Below, one piece after another: positions 42,705-51,259 of a DNA stretch of 64,000 nucleotides. A model generated the notes under the pieces. The model was not told the DNA's origin. It worked only from the letters and a program-made list of their open reading frames with translations, and did no database searches. Positions within the stretch are counted from its first letter, which is position 1. Each line of letters opens with the position of its first letter. The translations under genes were made by a program, and so were the position numbers. Source of the DNA: CAZAQK01 sp046344715. Its GTDB lineage: Bacteria; Pseudomonadota; Alphaproteobacteria; Rickettsiales; SXRF01. The DNA lies in the NCBI GenBank assembly GCA_046344715.1, contig JBKDKX010000002.1, forward strand, positions 124,001 to 188,000, written 5' to 3'.

Positions 42705-43752
42705 CTACGCGTTTAGCGTACTTACTATTTATCAGGTTACGGGCTGGTATTTCGTATAAACGGTTCAGGAGATATGCCACACAGAGTGTGAGGCAAGCAA
42801 TAATCGCCAGCGTATATTCCAGCCTGATTGATGAGAAATAATTGGTAAAAAAGCGCATACCATATTCATACATGTAGTAATGGATTAGGTATGCGCTAAA
42901 CGAAATATCCCCAAGGAATTTGCATAGCTTAATGACTATAGGATGCAGTTTGTCAATACATGCACATAGTAGTATTGCTAACGATGAGGCAAGGATAAGT
43001 AATGTGAAATGGTATCCCCACAGATAATTTTCTACGCTGCTGCTTGGATACGCAAACACAAATAAAAGCGTTGCTACTATGGCAACTCCAAACAGCCATT
43101 CTTGCGGTATACTGAATCCTTGAGGATGTTTCCGCGAGATGATTCCATAAAGCATAGCACAAAGCATGCCGGCGATGAAATAGACTAAAAACACTGGAAA
43201 ATTAGTATAATCAAACCATACAGTACCCAGATCTGCCTGCCGGAATAATGAACCAACGTATATTTGATTAATAAGGATGGATGCAGCAAGCAGTGCAAAC
43301 ATCATTTTGAGGTTTGGCAGGAAAATCCAGAATAGTGGAAACACCAGATAAAACACCCACTCAATACCTATGGACCAGCCGCCTGTGATGCCGGAAGTAA
43401 GGCCAGGGGCTGCAAGGCCGAATAAAAATGTGGCATTCAGAAGGAATGTTTTGAGTGTGGTGAACTCATAATAGCTCCAGAGGCTGACCAGAAAATATAA
43501 CGGGAATATTCTGGCAAAACGTGCGACATAAAAGGCTCTCAGTGATTGCCGGGTAACATACGTATGCCCATATACGTGCCATATGCTGAAGCCGCTGAGT
43601 ATAAAGAAAATATATACGCCGAAGGTGCCGACCTGAAAAAACTCAATTTTATTCCAAGACAGGTAATGATAGACCATCACCAATATGGCGCACAGGCCGC
43701 GCAGGCCATCGAGCATATAAAGGCGTGGACGCTTGGATATGGAGGGTGACAT
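42697..43752 (-). CDS. Acyltransferase 3 family membrane protein
   Basis: 351 residues, about ten helices. The N-terminal LDGLRGLCAILVMVYHYLSW carries the catalytic His of the AT3 (OafA-like) family. SIGIEWVFYLVFPLFW is also conserved. It acetylates or acylates surface sugars, probably O-acetylation of the glycan made here. Convergent with the ligase gene, divergent from hisF. Confidence 0.9.
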   Translation of the reverse strand: MSPSISKRPRLYMLDGLRGLCAILVMVYHYLSWNKIEFFQVGTFGVYIFFILSGFSIWHVYGHTYVTRQSLRAFYVARFARIFPLYFLVSLWSYYEFTTLKTFLLNATFLFGLAAPGLTSGITGGWSIGIEWVFYLVFPLFWIFLPNLKMMFALLAASILINQIYVGSLFRQADLGTVWFDYTNFPVFLVYFIAGMLCAMLYGIISRKHPQGFSIPQEWLFGVAIVATLLFVFAYPSSSVENYLWGYHFTLLILASSLAILLCACIDKLHPIVIKLCKFLGDISFSAYLIHYYMYEYGMRFFTNYFSSIRLEYTLAIIACLTLCVAYLLNRLYEIPARNLINSKYAKRVVS

Positions 43753-43768
43753 ATGGATGGCGGGTTAG

Positions 43769-43797
43769 TTGACGAAGTTGTAATTACTGTATATGTA
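43769..43797 (+). promoter_or_regulatory. Putative promoter for the hisF-hisH genes
   Basis: TTGACG (43769-43774), 17-nt spacer, TATGTA (43792-43797), in the 103-bp divergent gap. The remaining leader of about 55 nt is AT-rich. A good -35 but an average -10. Confidence 0.35.
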
Positions 43798-43855
43798 CAT
43801 GAAATGGGTAAGAAATAAATATTTATGTGTATCATATACTTATTAGTGCGATAAT

Positions 43856-44617
43856 ATGAGTCGCGTGCGATTAATTCCACGGCTGGATGTAAAAGGCCCA
43901 AATCTTATCAAGGGGATTCACCTTGAGGGGTTGCGCGTGATTGGTGATCCGCATGAATATGCGGTGCGTTATTACCAGCAGGGTGCAGACGAACTATTAT
44001 TCATGGATATTGTAGCAAGTCTGTATGGTCGCAATAACCTTTCAGACATTATTGAGCGGGCGGTAAACAGCGTGTTTATTCCCATTACAGTGGGTGGAGG
44101 TATACGTTCTATTGAGGATGGTATCCATATTTTGCGTTCCGGGGCGGATAAACTTGCGGTAAATACTGCAGTGGTGGCAAGGCCGGGACTGATTACCGAA
44201 ATGGCTGAGCGTTTTGGTTCGCAGTGTGTGGTGCTTTCGATTGAGGCTAAGCGTGTGTCAGCAGGAAAATGGGAAGCCTATACTGATAATGGTCGTGAGC
44301 ATACAGGGCTTGATGTGGTGGAATGGGCAAGACAGGCAGTGTCATTGGGGGCAGGTGAAATACTGGTGACATCGGTGGATCAGGAAGGCACGCGCAAAGG
44401 ATATGATGCCGAGTTGATTCAGGCTGTGGCCTCAGCGGTGAGCGTTCCTGTGGTTGCCAGTGGCGGCATGGGAAAGCCGGAAGATGTTGTGGCTGCCGTG
44501 TGTGACGGCAAGGCAGATGCTGTGTCTATGGCCGATATATTACATTATAACCGTGCAACCCTTGCTGATATACGCAGTGCTGCCAATGCCGCAGGCATTG
44601 ATGTGAGGATGCCATGA
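43856..44617 (+). CDS. HisF-like cyclase homologue of a sugar amidotransferase system
   Basis: 253 residues, (beta-alpha)8 barrel. D11 (PRLDVKG) is kept, but the position of catalytic Asp130 of HisF (AIDAKRV) is Glu130 (SIEAKRV). The C-terminal phosphate loops (VASGGMGKPEDV) are present. With hisH and the PseA-like gene nearby this is the HisF2 type, feeding ammonia into an acetamidino-sugar synthesis rather than histidine synthesis. No other his genes are near. It overlaps hisH by 4 bp. Confidence 0.85.
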   Translation: MSRVRLIPRLDVKGPNLIKGIHLEGLRVIGDPHEYAVRYYQQGADELLFMDIVASLYGRNNLSDIIERAVNSVFIPITVGGGIRSIEDGIHILRSGADKLAVNTAVVARPGLITEMAERFGSQCVVLSIEAKRVSAGKWEAYTDNGREHTGLDVVEWARQAVSLGAGEILVTSVDQEGTRKGYDAELIQAVASAVSVPVVASGGMGKPEDVVAAVCDGKADAVSMADILHYNRATLADIRSAANAAGIDVRMP

Positions 44618-45252
44618 GTGCGGTAACCGTTATTGATTACGGTGCAAGCAACCTGCTAAATGTGGTGCGTGCGCTGAAATATTGCGGCGCGCAGGTGGAC
44701 GTCACCAATCATGCGGCAACCATTGCTAAAGCAGAAAGGCTGATATTACCGGGCGTCGGCGCATTTGGTGATTGCAGCGCGGCACTGGAAAAGCTGGGGC
44801 TCGCTCAGCCTATAAAAGAATATGTAACAAGCGGCAAGCCATTCCTTGGTATCTGCGTGGGCATGCAGGTGATGTTTGATGTGGGTGAGGAATTCGGCAC
44901 GCATAAAGGGCTTGGTATCATTGCCGGCAAGGTGGTGCGAATTCCTGATACAGGCAGAGATGGTAAGCCACACAAGATTCCGCATATCGGATGGGATACG
45001 TTGCTGAGACCGGCAGACCTAGCATCATGGAATGATAGTGTCCTTGCTTCAATGGATAATGCTTCGGTCTATTTTGTACATTCTTACATGGGGGTGCCAG
45101 CAGATGCGTCGCACCGGCTTGCGACTGTGGATTATAATGGTGTGGAGATCTGTGCGGCCGTGCGTCGCGGTAATGCATATGGTTGCCAGTTCCACCCGGA
45201 AAAAAGCGGTGAGGCTGGTCTTTCACTACTCAAAGCATTTATGATGCTTTAG
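44614..45252 (+). CDS. HisH-like glutamine amidotransferase subunit
   Basis: 212 residues, class I glutaminase with triad C81 (GICVGMQ), H193 and E195 (QFHPEKS). Hydrolyses glutamine and passes ammonia through the HisF barrel. ATGA overlap with the HisF homologue. In glycan clusters HisH2-HisF2 supply nitrogen to the PseA/WbpG amidotransferase. It overlaps the end of the convergent nucleotidyltransferase gene by 14 bp. Confidence 0.88.
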   Translation: MSAVTVIDYGASNLLNVVRALKYCGAQVDVTNHAATIAKAERLILPGVGAFGDCSAALEKLGLAQPIKEYVTSGKPFLGICVGMQVMFDVGEEFGTHKGLGIIAGKVVRIPDTGRDGKPHKIPHIGWDTLLRPADLASWNDSVLASMDNASVYFVHSYMGVPADASHRLATVDYNGVEICAAVRRGNAYGCQFHPEKSGEAGLSLLKAFMML

Positions 45253-46330
45253 TCTGTGCAAGAAATTGTTTTTTTGCCTGCTCAAGATCATCATGGCGGC
45301 CAATATCCATCCATTCTTCGTGCAGTGTGTATACGGCGACCTTACACTTGTTTTTGATGAGGTTGGTAAGCACGGTGGGCATATCGGTCGATGTACCTTT
45401 GGGAATAGAGGCAAGAACCTCAGGCGCAAGCACATACATGCCTGCACTGATTAAATCTTCATACACCGGCTTTTCAATGATGGAGGCAAGCAGTCCATCT
45501 TTTACCTGAAGCACGCCGTAAGGCACTTCTACCTGATGTGCGCGCGCGCACACCGTTGCCATTGCGCCTGATGATGTGTGGAAATCTACCATATCCCCAA
45601 AATCTACCGAAGCCAGTATATCGCCATTTGTAACGACAAGTGGATGCTTGGGAGTACCGGACAGTAGGGAAAGTGCACCGGCAGTACCAAGAAATTCTTT
45701 TTCACGGATATAATTAATATTACAGCCAAAACGTTCGCCATCACCAAAATACTGTTCAATCATGTGGCCTAAGTAATTCACCGCCAGATGGAATTCCTGA
45801 AACCCTTGATGTTTAAAACGTTTGATAATCCATTCAAGAATAGGCTTGTTACCAACAGTCACCATGGGTTTTGGGATATCGGTGGTAATAGGCAGCAGGC
45901 GCTTGCCTTTGCCGCCTGCCATAATAATCACTGGGTTAGGGCGGGGGGCATGAATAAAACCAAGCAGTTCTTCATACGTTACGATGCCGGCGATATTTCC
46001 TGTTTCCGTCAGTAACGGAATCTGGCGGATGCCTGCGGATTCCATCATGCCTAGAATACGTTCCCTAGGTGTATTTACCGGTAGTGCGTGTGGCGAGTTG
46101 TGCATGATATTTTTAACAGGAGATTGCACTGTTTCTCCGCGCAATAAGCCGCGGCGAACGTCACCATCGGTCACAGACCCAATCAGTTTTCCAGTTTTAT
46201 CAACAATCAGCGCAATGCGCGCATCGGTTTTATCAATGGTAGCGATAGCATCCATAATGCTGGCATGTTCGCCAAGTACGATACTGGACGCATCAATCAG
46301 CGTATAGGAAATAGACATATGCGGCGGCAT
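45239..46330 (-). CDS. CBS-domain sugar-phosphate nucleotidyltransferase (PtmE-like)
   Basis: 363 residues from ATG 46330 (ACAGG upstream; ATG 46318 is possible). Residues 1-125 carry two CBS domains (SVTDGDVRRGLL, GIVTYEELLGF). The rest is an NTP transferase: MAGGKGKRLLPIT, PKPMVTVGNKPIL, NGDI. This CBS-plus-transferase layout is that of Campylobacter PtmE, the glucosamine-1-phosphate guanylyltransferase that opens the GDP-linked legionaminic pathway. The role is inferred from layout and neighbours. Confidence 0.85.
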   Translation of the reverse strand: MPPHMSISYTLIDASSIVLGEHASIMDAIATIDKTDARIALIVDKTGKLIGSVTDGDVRRGLLRGETVQSPVKNIMHNSPHALPVNTPRERILGMMESAGIRQIPLLTETGNIAGIVTYEELLGFIHAPRPNPVIIMAGGKGKRLLPITTDIPKPMVTVGNKPILEWIIKRFKHQGFQEFHLAVNYLGHMIEQYFGDGERFGCNINYIREKEFLGTAGALSLLSGTPKHPLVVTNGDILASVDFGDMVDFHTSSGAMATVCARAHQVEVPYGVLQVKDGLLASIIEKPVYEDLISAGMYVLAPEVLASIPKGTSTDMPTVLTNLIKNKCKVAVYTLHEEWMDIGRHDDLEQAKKQFLAQTKAS

Positions 46331-46415
46331 TGTAACCTGTGAGTAAGAAACAATTTTCTGGCAATATAGGTCAGAATGGCATGTTTGCCAAGTTATTCTG
46401 TTATTTATGCATTGT

Positions 46416-46443
46416 TTGACAATTGGCTGGTTTGCGCTATCCA
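46416..46443 (+). promoter_or_regulatory. Putative promoter for the 46455 gene pair
   Basis: Consensus TTGACA (46416-46421), 16-nt spacer, TATCCA (46438-46443), in the divergent 124-bp gap. The start codon follows only 12 nt later, implying a very short leader. Confidence 0.3.
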
Positions 46444-46454
46444 ACCAATAACTT

Positions 46455-47756
46455 ATGAAAAAGACACTCTTATTTGTGATCTATGGTGGTGGTCATGCAC
46501 ACATGGTGTATCCCGTGGTGCATGCATTGCGTGCAAGTGCTGCCTTTATAAAAGGACAACTGCACATTGAGGTGCTTGGGCTGCCTGCGGCGAAATACAC
46601 ACTTAAAGTCAACGGCGTGGAGTGTTTCGGGTTTGTGGATTATCTGCGGCCGGATGTTGACGCAGATGCAATCGCGTGGGGCAAGGAGTTAGCTAAAGCA
46701 CACCATTCCCCGACTGTAGGTATCGATCTGGAAGATTCCATCGCCTATCTGGGGTTGTGTTACAAAGACATCGTAACTCGTCTGGGTGAGCAGGAAGCCG
46801 CCGAGCTATTCGGCAGGAAGGCGCGCCATGCGTTTTATCCGCTGACGATCATGGAGCGAATATTTGACGATATAAAACCCGATATGGTGATTACTTCAAA
46901 TTCACCACGTAGTGAGGCGGCTGCGATTGCAACAGCGAGCGGGCATGGTATTGAAAATCTTATCATGACCGATTTATTCACGGGGCTGGGCGATTATCCA
47001 CTGAAGGCCAGAAACATTACATTCATCAATGCGTTTGCTAAAGATATGTTTGTGGCAGATGGGTTGGTGGATGAACAAATAAGCACCTGTTATTATACAG
47101 GTAATCCTGCGTTTGACCGGATATTGACCCTGCCTAAAGAAAAAGATGCAGCGTGGATGGCGGCGCATTTTCCTCAAGTTGTAGGCAGGAAAACAGTATT
47201 GCATGCTGACATGCCAGCATACTGGCATACAGGGAAAAAATGCTCACACAATAAAACAGAAGCAGAGGTTATTCAGGAACTGGAAGCCTGTTATGATGCC
47301 GCCCTGCAGGCAGGTGCGTATTACCTCATCCGGCCACACCCATCGCAGGATCGAGCATTTTATGCCAAGTGGTTGGAAAATAAACGAGATGCATCACTTG
47401 CCGCAACCTGTGATTTACATGAGTTGCTCAGGAATATAGATGTACTGATTGCCCGAACGACGACTGTAGGGCTTGAGGCAGCCTATCTGCATAAGCGTAT
47501 TGTGCAGCTGGATGCGGATTTTCATGCCGATCTGCCATTGGCAAAAATGGGCATCGCGTGGGGTGTAAATAGCTATGCCGACCTGCCGGAAACCCTGAAA
47601 AATGCGCTGTCTGACGACAAAAAACTTGAGAAAATCATAAATCAGATTAAACAGGTGCTGCCTGATACGCCTGCGGCATTTTCGATTGCACGGATAATTT
47701 TAGAAAAAGTGGGTTTGGCAGATCAGGAATCAGAAAAAATGTGGAGCGTACAATGA
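46455..47756 (+). CDS. GT-B-fold protein, epimerase/glycosyltransferase superfamily
   Basis: 433 residues. The N-terminus FVIYGGGHAHMVYPVVHAL is a typical GT-B opening (GGxxxHxxP), and TGNPAFDRIL plus IRPHPSQDRAF and TTTVGLEAAYLHKRIVQLD are seen in UDP-GlcNAc 2-epimerase and CDP-glycerol-like transferases. Likely a glycosyltransferase or an epimerase of the nonulosonate locus; which one cannot be told. ATGA overlap with the amidotransferase gene makes them one unit. Confidence 0.7.
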   Translation: MKKTLLFVIYGGGHAHMVYPVVHALRASAAFIKGQLHIEVLGLPAAKYTLKVNGVECFGFVDYLRPDVDADAIAWGKELAKAHHSPTVGIDLEDSIAYLGLCYKDIVTRLGEQEAAELFGRKARHAFYPLTIMERIFDDIKPDMVITSNSPRSEAAAIATASGHGIENLIMTDLFTGLGDYPLKARNITFINAFAKDMFVADGLVDEQISTCYYTGNPAFDRILTLPKEKDAAWMAAHFPQVVGRKTVLHADMPAYWHTGKKCSHNKTEAEVIQELEACYDAALQAGAYYLIRPHPSQDRAFYAKWLENKRDASLAATCDLHELLRNIDVLIARTTTVGLEAAYLHKRIVQLDADFHADLPLAKMGIAWGVNSYADLPETLKNALSDDKKLEKIINQIKQVLPDTPAAFSIARIILEKVGLADQESEKMWSVQ

Positions 47757-49048
47757 GCAGTTTAGCCAAATACCAGACGGAATCACCGAACGAAGCGTAT
47801 TATGGTTTGCCACAGCAGGTGGAATTCTGCAAAACCTGTGTGATTTCTAACCAGCGCCCCAATTCCATCATTGAACAAAAACACACGCGCGAATCCAAAA
47901 AACCGGTGATTGCGTTTGTGGATGGTATCTGCGATGCCTGCCACACCAAAGACTGGAAGACAAAAATCAACTGGGACGAGCGCGATAAAGAATTGCGCGA
48001 CCTGCTGGATAAACACCGCTCCAAAGATGGATCGTATGACTGTCTTGTGCCAGGTTCGGGTGGTAAGGACAGCTTCATGCAGGCGCATCTGCTTAAATAC
48101 AAATACGGCATGAATCCACTCACCGTCACTTGGGCTCCGCATATCTATACCGATTGGGGCTGGAAAAATATGCAGGCATGGATACATGCTGGCTTTGATA
48201 ATATTTTGGTCACTCCCAATGGCCGCATTCACCGCCTGCTGACAAGGCTTGCCACTGATCGTTTATTGCATCCTTTCCAGCCGTTCGTTATCGGCCAGCG
48301 GCATCTGGCGGCCAAGATGGCAGCGCAGTATAACATCAAACTAATTTTTTACGGAGAATCCGGCGCGGAATATGGCAATCCTTCTGCTAACAATGCAAGC
48401 TCGCGCCGTGATATGAAGGAATATGAATATTTCACCATGTCGGATGATTCCGATGTGTATCTGGGCGGGACATCCTTCAGGGAACTGAAAGAAGATTTTG
48501 GCTTCAGGCAAGCGGATTTCGAACCGTATATGCCAATTAATCCGCAGCTATGCGAAGATAAAGGTGTGGAAGTGCACTGGCTTGGTCACTATGTAAAATG
48601 GCATCCGCAATCTGCGTATTATTATGCGGTGGAGCATGGCGGATTTCAAGCAGCACCGGAGCGCACGGCAGGCACTTATTCAAAATATAATTCCATTGAT
48701 GATAAGGTGGATGATTACCATTATTATACCACCTTCATCAAATTCGGCATTGGCCGCGCTACGTATGATGCTTCACAGGAAATCCGCTCCGGCGACATCA
48801 CTTACGATGAGGGCGTGGCGCTGGTGAAGAAATTCGATGGCGAATATCCGGCGCGTTTTGAAAAGGAAGTATTTGAATATCTTTCCATCCATGAAAAAGA
48901 ATTTGGCAAAAAGATTGCGGGTAAATTCAAGCATCCGGTTATGACAAGGGAAACCTTCATGGCACTGTGTGATGAATTCCGTTCACCACATTTGTGGAAA
49001 CATGAAAATGGTCAATGGAAACTCCGTCATACGGTTTTTGGTAAATAA
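47753..49048 (+). CDS. N-acetyl sugar amidotransferase (PseA/WbpG/LpsB family)
   Basis: 431 residues from ATG 47753. A zinc-finger-like start (FCKTCVIS...GICDAC) precedes the PP-loop VPGSGGKDS for ATP. The family converts acetamido to acetamidino groups on nonulosonic or uronic sugars, with ammonia from HisH-HisF. All three partners are in the window. Pseudaminic/legionaminic acid clusters and Pseudomonas B-band O-antigen use the same set. Confidence 0.92.
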   Translation: MSSLAKYQTESPNEAYYGLPQQVEFCKTCVISNQRPNSIIEQKHTRESKKPVIAFVDGICDACHTKDWKTKINWDERDKELRDLLDKHRSKDGSYDCLVPGSGGKDSFMQAHLLKYKYGMNPLTVTWAPHIYTDWGWKNMQAWIHAGFDNILVTPNGRIHRLLTRLATDRLLHPFQPFVIGQRHLAAKMAAQYNIKLIFYGESGAEYGNPSANNASSRRDMKEYEYFTMSDDSDVYLGGTSFRELKEDFGFRQADFEPYMPINPQLCEDKGVEVHWLGHYVKWHPQSAYYYAVEHGGFQAAPERTAGTYSKYNSIDDKVDDYHYYTTFIKFGIGRATYDASQEIRSGDITYDEGVALVKKFDGEYPARFEKEVFEYLSIHEKEFGKKIAGKFKHPVMTRETFMALCDEFRSPHLWKHENGQWKLRHTVFGK

Positions 49049-49049
49049 G

Positions 49050-49790
49050 TTAGCGCAATTTTAGCACGTAAAACAGCTGGCCATTGAATGGCGAAGCTGA
49101 GATTGCACCGGTTGCGTAGTTGACTGACCAGCGTTTTTCCACCTTAAATCCTGCATTATTAAAAAGTTTCTGCATCTCGGCTGGCGTGAATAAATGACCA
49201 GAGGCGGGAAAGGATTTATCGCCAATCTTCCATTCATAATGGGCATCGCCGCGTTTTTCATCAAATGCTACTGCGTCAATAATACGGCGTTTCAGCACAT
49301 TCCAGCGGCCATAAGAAAGCTGGTTATGGCGGTTATTGACATCCAGCATCACAATGCCATCTGGCTTTAGTTTTTTCGCCATTGCCTGCAAAGTTTTTAG
49401 GCGCACAGAAGAATCCGGCATATGGCCAAACACATTCCACAACACTGTGATGACATCAAAAGGCTTTTCATCCAGGTTATTCAGCGAATCACCGCAGATA
49501 GGATGCACGGTAAATCCTGTCGATTGCCTGCAAATTGTTGCCATGTTTTCACTTGGCTCAATGGCAACGACATCAGTCAATTTGTGATGTGATGTAATTT
49601 TTTTCAGGCGCCTGCCATCGCCGGAACCTATATCTAGAAGCCGTGCGCTTGGTTTCAGATGTTCGATGACAAGTTGATCCACCGCATCCAGATATGCCTG
49701 ACGTGTGCTGGAATACTCAGCATAGCTTGGTGCAATCGCATCATACGCTGCCAGTGTATTTTGTTGTGCGGTGGCTACCATGCTGTCCAT
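49050..49790 (-). CDS. Class I SAM-dependent methyltransferase
   Basis: 246 residues. SAM motif LLDIGSGDGRRL, acidic VVAIEPSE, then DVITVLWNVFGHM. Last of a nine-gene minus-strand run; overlaps the upstream SDR by 16 bp. Within the nonulosonate locus it may methylate the sugar or its amidino nitrogen, as in Legionella, but the substrate is only inferred. Confidence 0.8.
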   Translation of the reverse strand: MDSMVATAQQNTLAAYDAIAPSYAEYSSTRQAYLDAVDQLVIEHLKPSARLLDIGSGDGRRLKKITSHHKLTDVVAIEPSENMATICRQSTGFTVHPICGDSLNNLDEKPFDVITVLWNVFGHMPDSSVRLKTLQAMAKKLKPDGIVMLDVNNRHNQLSYGRWNVLKRRIIDAVAFDEKRGDAHYEWKIGDKSFPASGHLFTPAEMQKLFNNAGFKVEKRWSVNYATGAISASPFNGQLFYVLKLR

Positions 49791-50545
49791 CCGCCATCAA
49801 TCACCATATGTTGGCCGGTGATATAGGCCGCTTCTTTAGATAATAAGAAAGCGATTATGCCGGAGACATCTTCTTCCTTAGCCATGCGCCCGAGCGGCGT
49901 ACGCTTTTTGTAGCGTTCAACGAACTCTGGATTTTGTCCGCGCTCAATGCCACCCGGAGACACCATATTCACGCGTACCTGTGGTGCTAGTACGGTGGAA
50001 AGCCAGCGCGATGCGGCAAGCAGGCCACCTTTGCTTGCGGCGTATGCTGCTGGATTAGTCATTTTTGTGCCTTCATACAGGCTATGATCTGGACCAACTA
50101 CACCATAGATGGAGCCGATATTTACCACAGATGCATCATCTGACAATTTAAGTAGTGGGTGCAGCGCCTGCACCAGAAAAAACGGCGCAAGCAGATTAAC
50201 ATTCATGACTTTCTGCCACGCTTCATAACTTTCTTCGGAAAATGGCACACCCCAGCCCGGTGTTGCATCATAAAAGGCAGCATTGTTCACTAGATAATCT
50301 AACCGGCCAAATTGCTTTTGAATTTCTGCGGCAACTGCTGCAAACGTCTCCGGCTGCATCAGGTCTGCTTCAATAAAACAGTGGGTGCCACCATATTGCT
50401 TCACCAGTGCAGCGGCAAAATCCTTGCCTGCTTGCGCGTTTTTATCCAGCACAATTACCTGCACGCCGCGTGCGGCCAGCTTTTGGGATACGGCTTGCCC
50501 GAGATGCCCCGCACCGCCCGTAATTGCTGCTACATAATTGCTCAT
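49775..50545 (-). CDS. Short-chain dehydrogenase, PtmA-like
   Basis: 256 residues. TGGAGHLGQAV (NAD(P) binding), NNAAF, catalytic Ser in NIGSIYG and Y-AASK, PGGIERGQNPEF. The GHLG and IERGQ features match PtmA-type oxidoreductases of Campylobacter legionaminic clusters. AGGA precedes the ATG; 3 bp from legF. Probably acts with the PtmF-like enzyme on hexosamine precursors; the assignment rests on similarity and place. Confidence 0.82.
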   Translation of the reverse strand: MSNYVAAITGGAGHLGQAVSQKLAARGVQVIVLDKNAQAGKDFAAALVKQYGGTHCFIEADLMQPETFAAVAAEIQKQFGRLDYLVNNAAFYDATPGWGVPFSEESYEAWQKVMNVNLLAPFFLVQALHPLLKLSDDASVVNIGSIYGVVGPDHSLYEGTKMTNPAAYAASKGGLLAASRWLSTVLAPQVRVNMVSPGGIERGQNPEFVERYKKRTPLGRMAKEEDVSGIIAFLLSKEAAYITGQHMVIDGGWTAW

Positions 50546-50548
50546 AAG

Positions 50549-51259
50549 CTATTCCTGTGTTTGGTGGTATGGGTTTGCGATCAGCAATTCTGCTAAATGC
50601 AGATCGTATGGTGTATCAATATCCAGTGCACGTTCCGGTGGGATAATAATATGACCCACTCGGCCTTCCATGAGCTTGCTGCACGACTGGAGATAGCTGG
50701 CATTGCCGACATATACGCAGGTAGTAACATCATACATATCTGGTACATCCTGCCGGCGCACGGCGTCTGACCCGCTGATGGCAATAGTAATCAGCCCTTG
50801 GCTATTAATGGTCACCATATTCAGGTATGGGTTGCGGTGCGCGGGCGAGATGCCAAACAAAATATCACATGTGCTTTCGGCAAATTTTTTTACGGCAGCA
50901 TCAATATCCGCAGGCGCGCGCAGGGGGGAGGTGGCTGGCAGGGAAATAAATGGCTGTGCGATAGATACTGAAAATAATTGCGGGAAGCTGTCAATCGCGT
51001 GCCGCCATGCTAGAATTTCCGGTGTGGTATCTGCCGCCAGTTCTGGCGGACGCATCAACACCTCTGCGCCGTATTTTTGTGCTTTATCTGCAATTTTTGC
51101 ATCGTCGGTGGAAACGACAACACGTCCAATGGATTTGCTTTTAAGCGCGGAAATGATGCTATGAGCAATCAGAGGTTTTCCGGCTACGGGCGTAATATTT
51201 TTCTGTGGAATACCTTTAGAGCCACCGCGCGCAAAAATAAATGCTGTATAGTTGCTCAT
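50549..51259 (-). CDS. legF: CMP-nonulosonate (CMP-legionaminate) cytidylyltransferase
   Basis: 236 residues from ATG 51259; the longer frame lies within the upstream gene. The CTP-binding FARGGSKGIPQKN opens the protein, followed by ATSPLR and D(I)DTPYD, all typical of NeuA/LegF. It activates the nine-carbon sugar for transfer. ATGA overlap with the ptmF-like gene. Legionaminate rather than sialate is inferred from the neighbouring legB/legC. Confidence 0.88.
   Translation of the reverse strand: MSNYTAFIFARGGSKGIPQKNITPVAGKPLIAHSIISALKSKSIGRVVVSTDDAKIADKAQKYGAEVLMRPPELAADTTPEILAWRHAIDSFPQLFSVSIAQPFISLPATSPLRAPADIDAAVKKFAESTCDILFGISPAHRNPYLNMVTINSQGLITIAISGSDAVRRQDVPDMYDVTTCVYVGNASYLQSCSKLMEGRVGHIIIPPERALDIDTPYDLHLAELLIANPYHQTQE

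Noticed and set aside
43856..45252. hisF-hisH as histidine biosynthesis genes
   Set aside because: No other his gene is near, the catalytic Asp130 is Glu, and a PseA-type amidotransferase lies close by.
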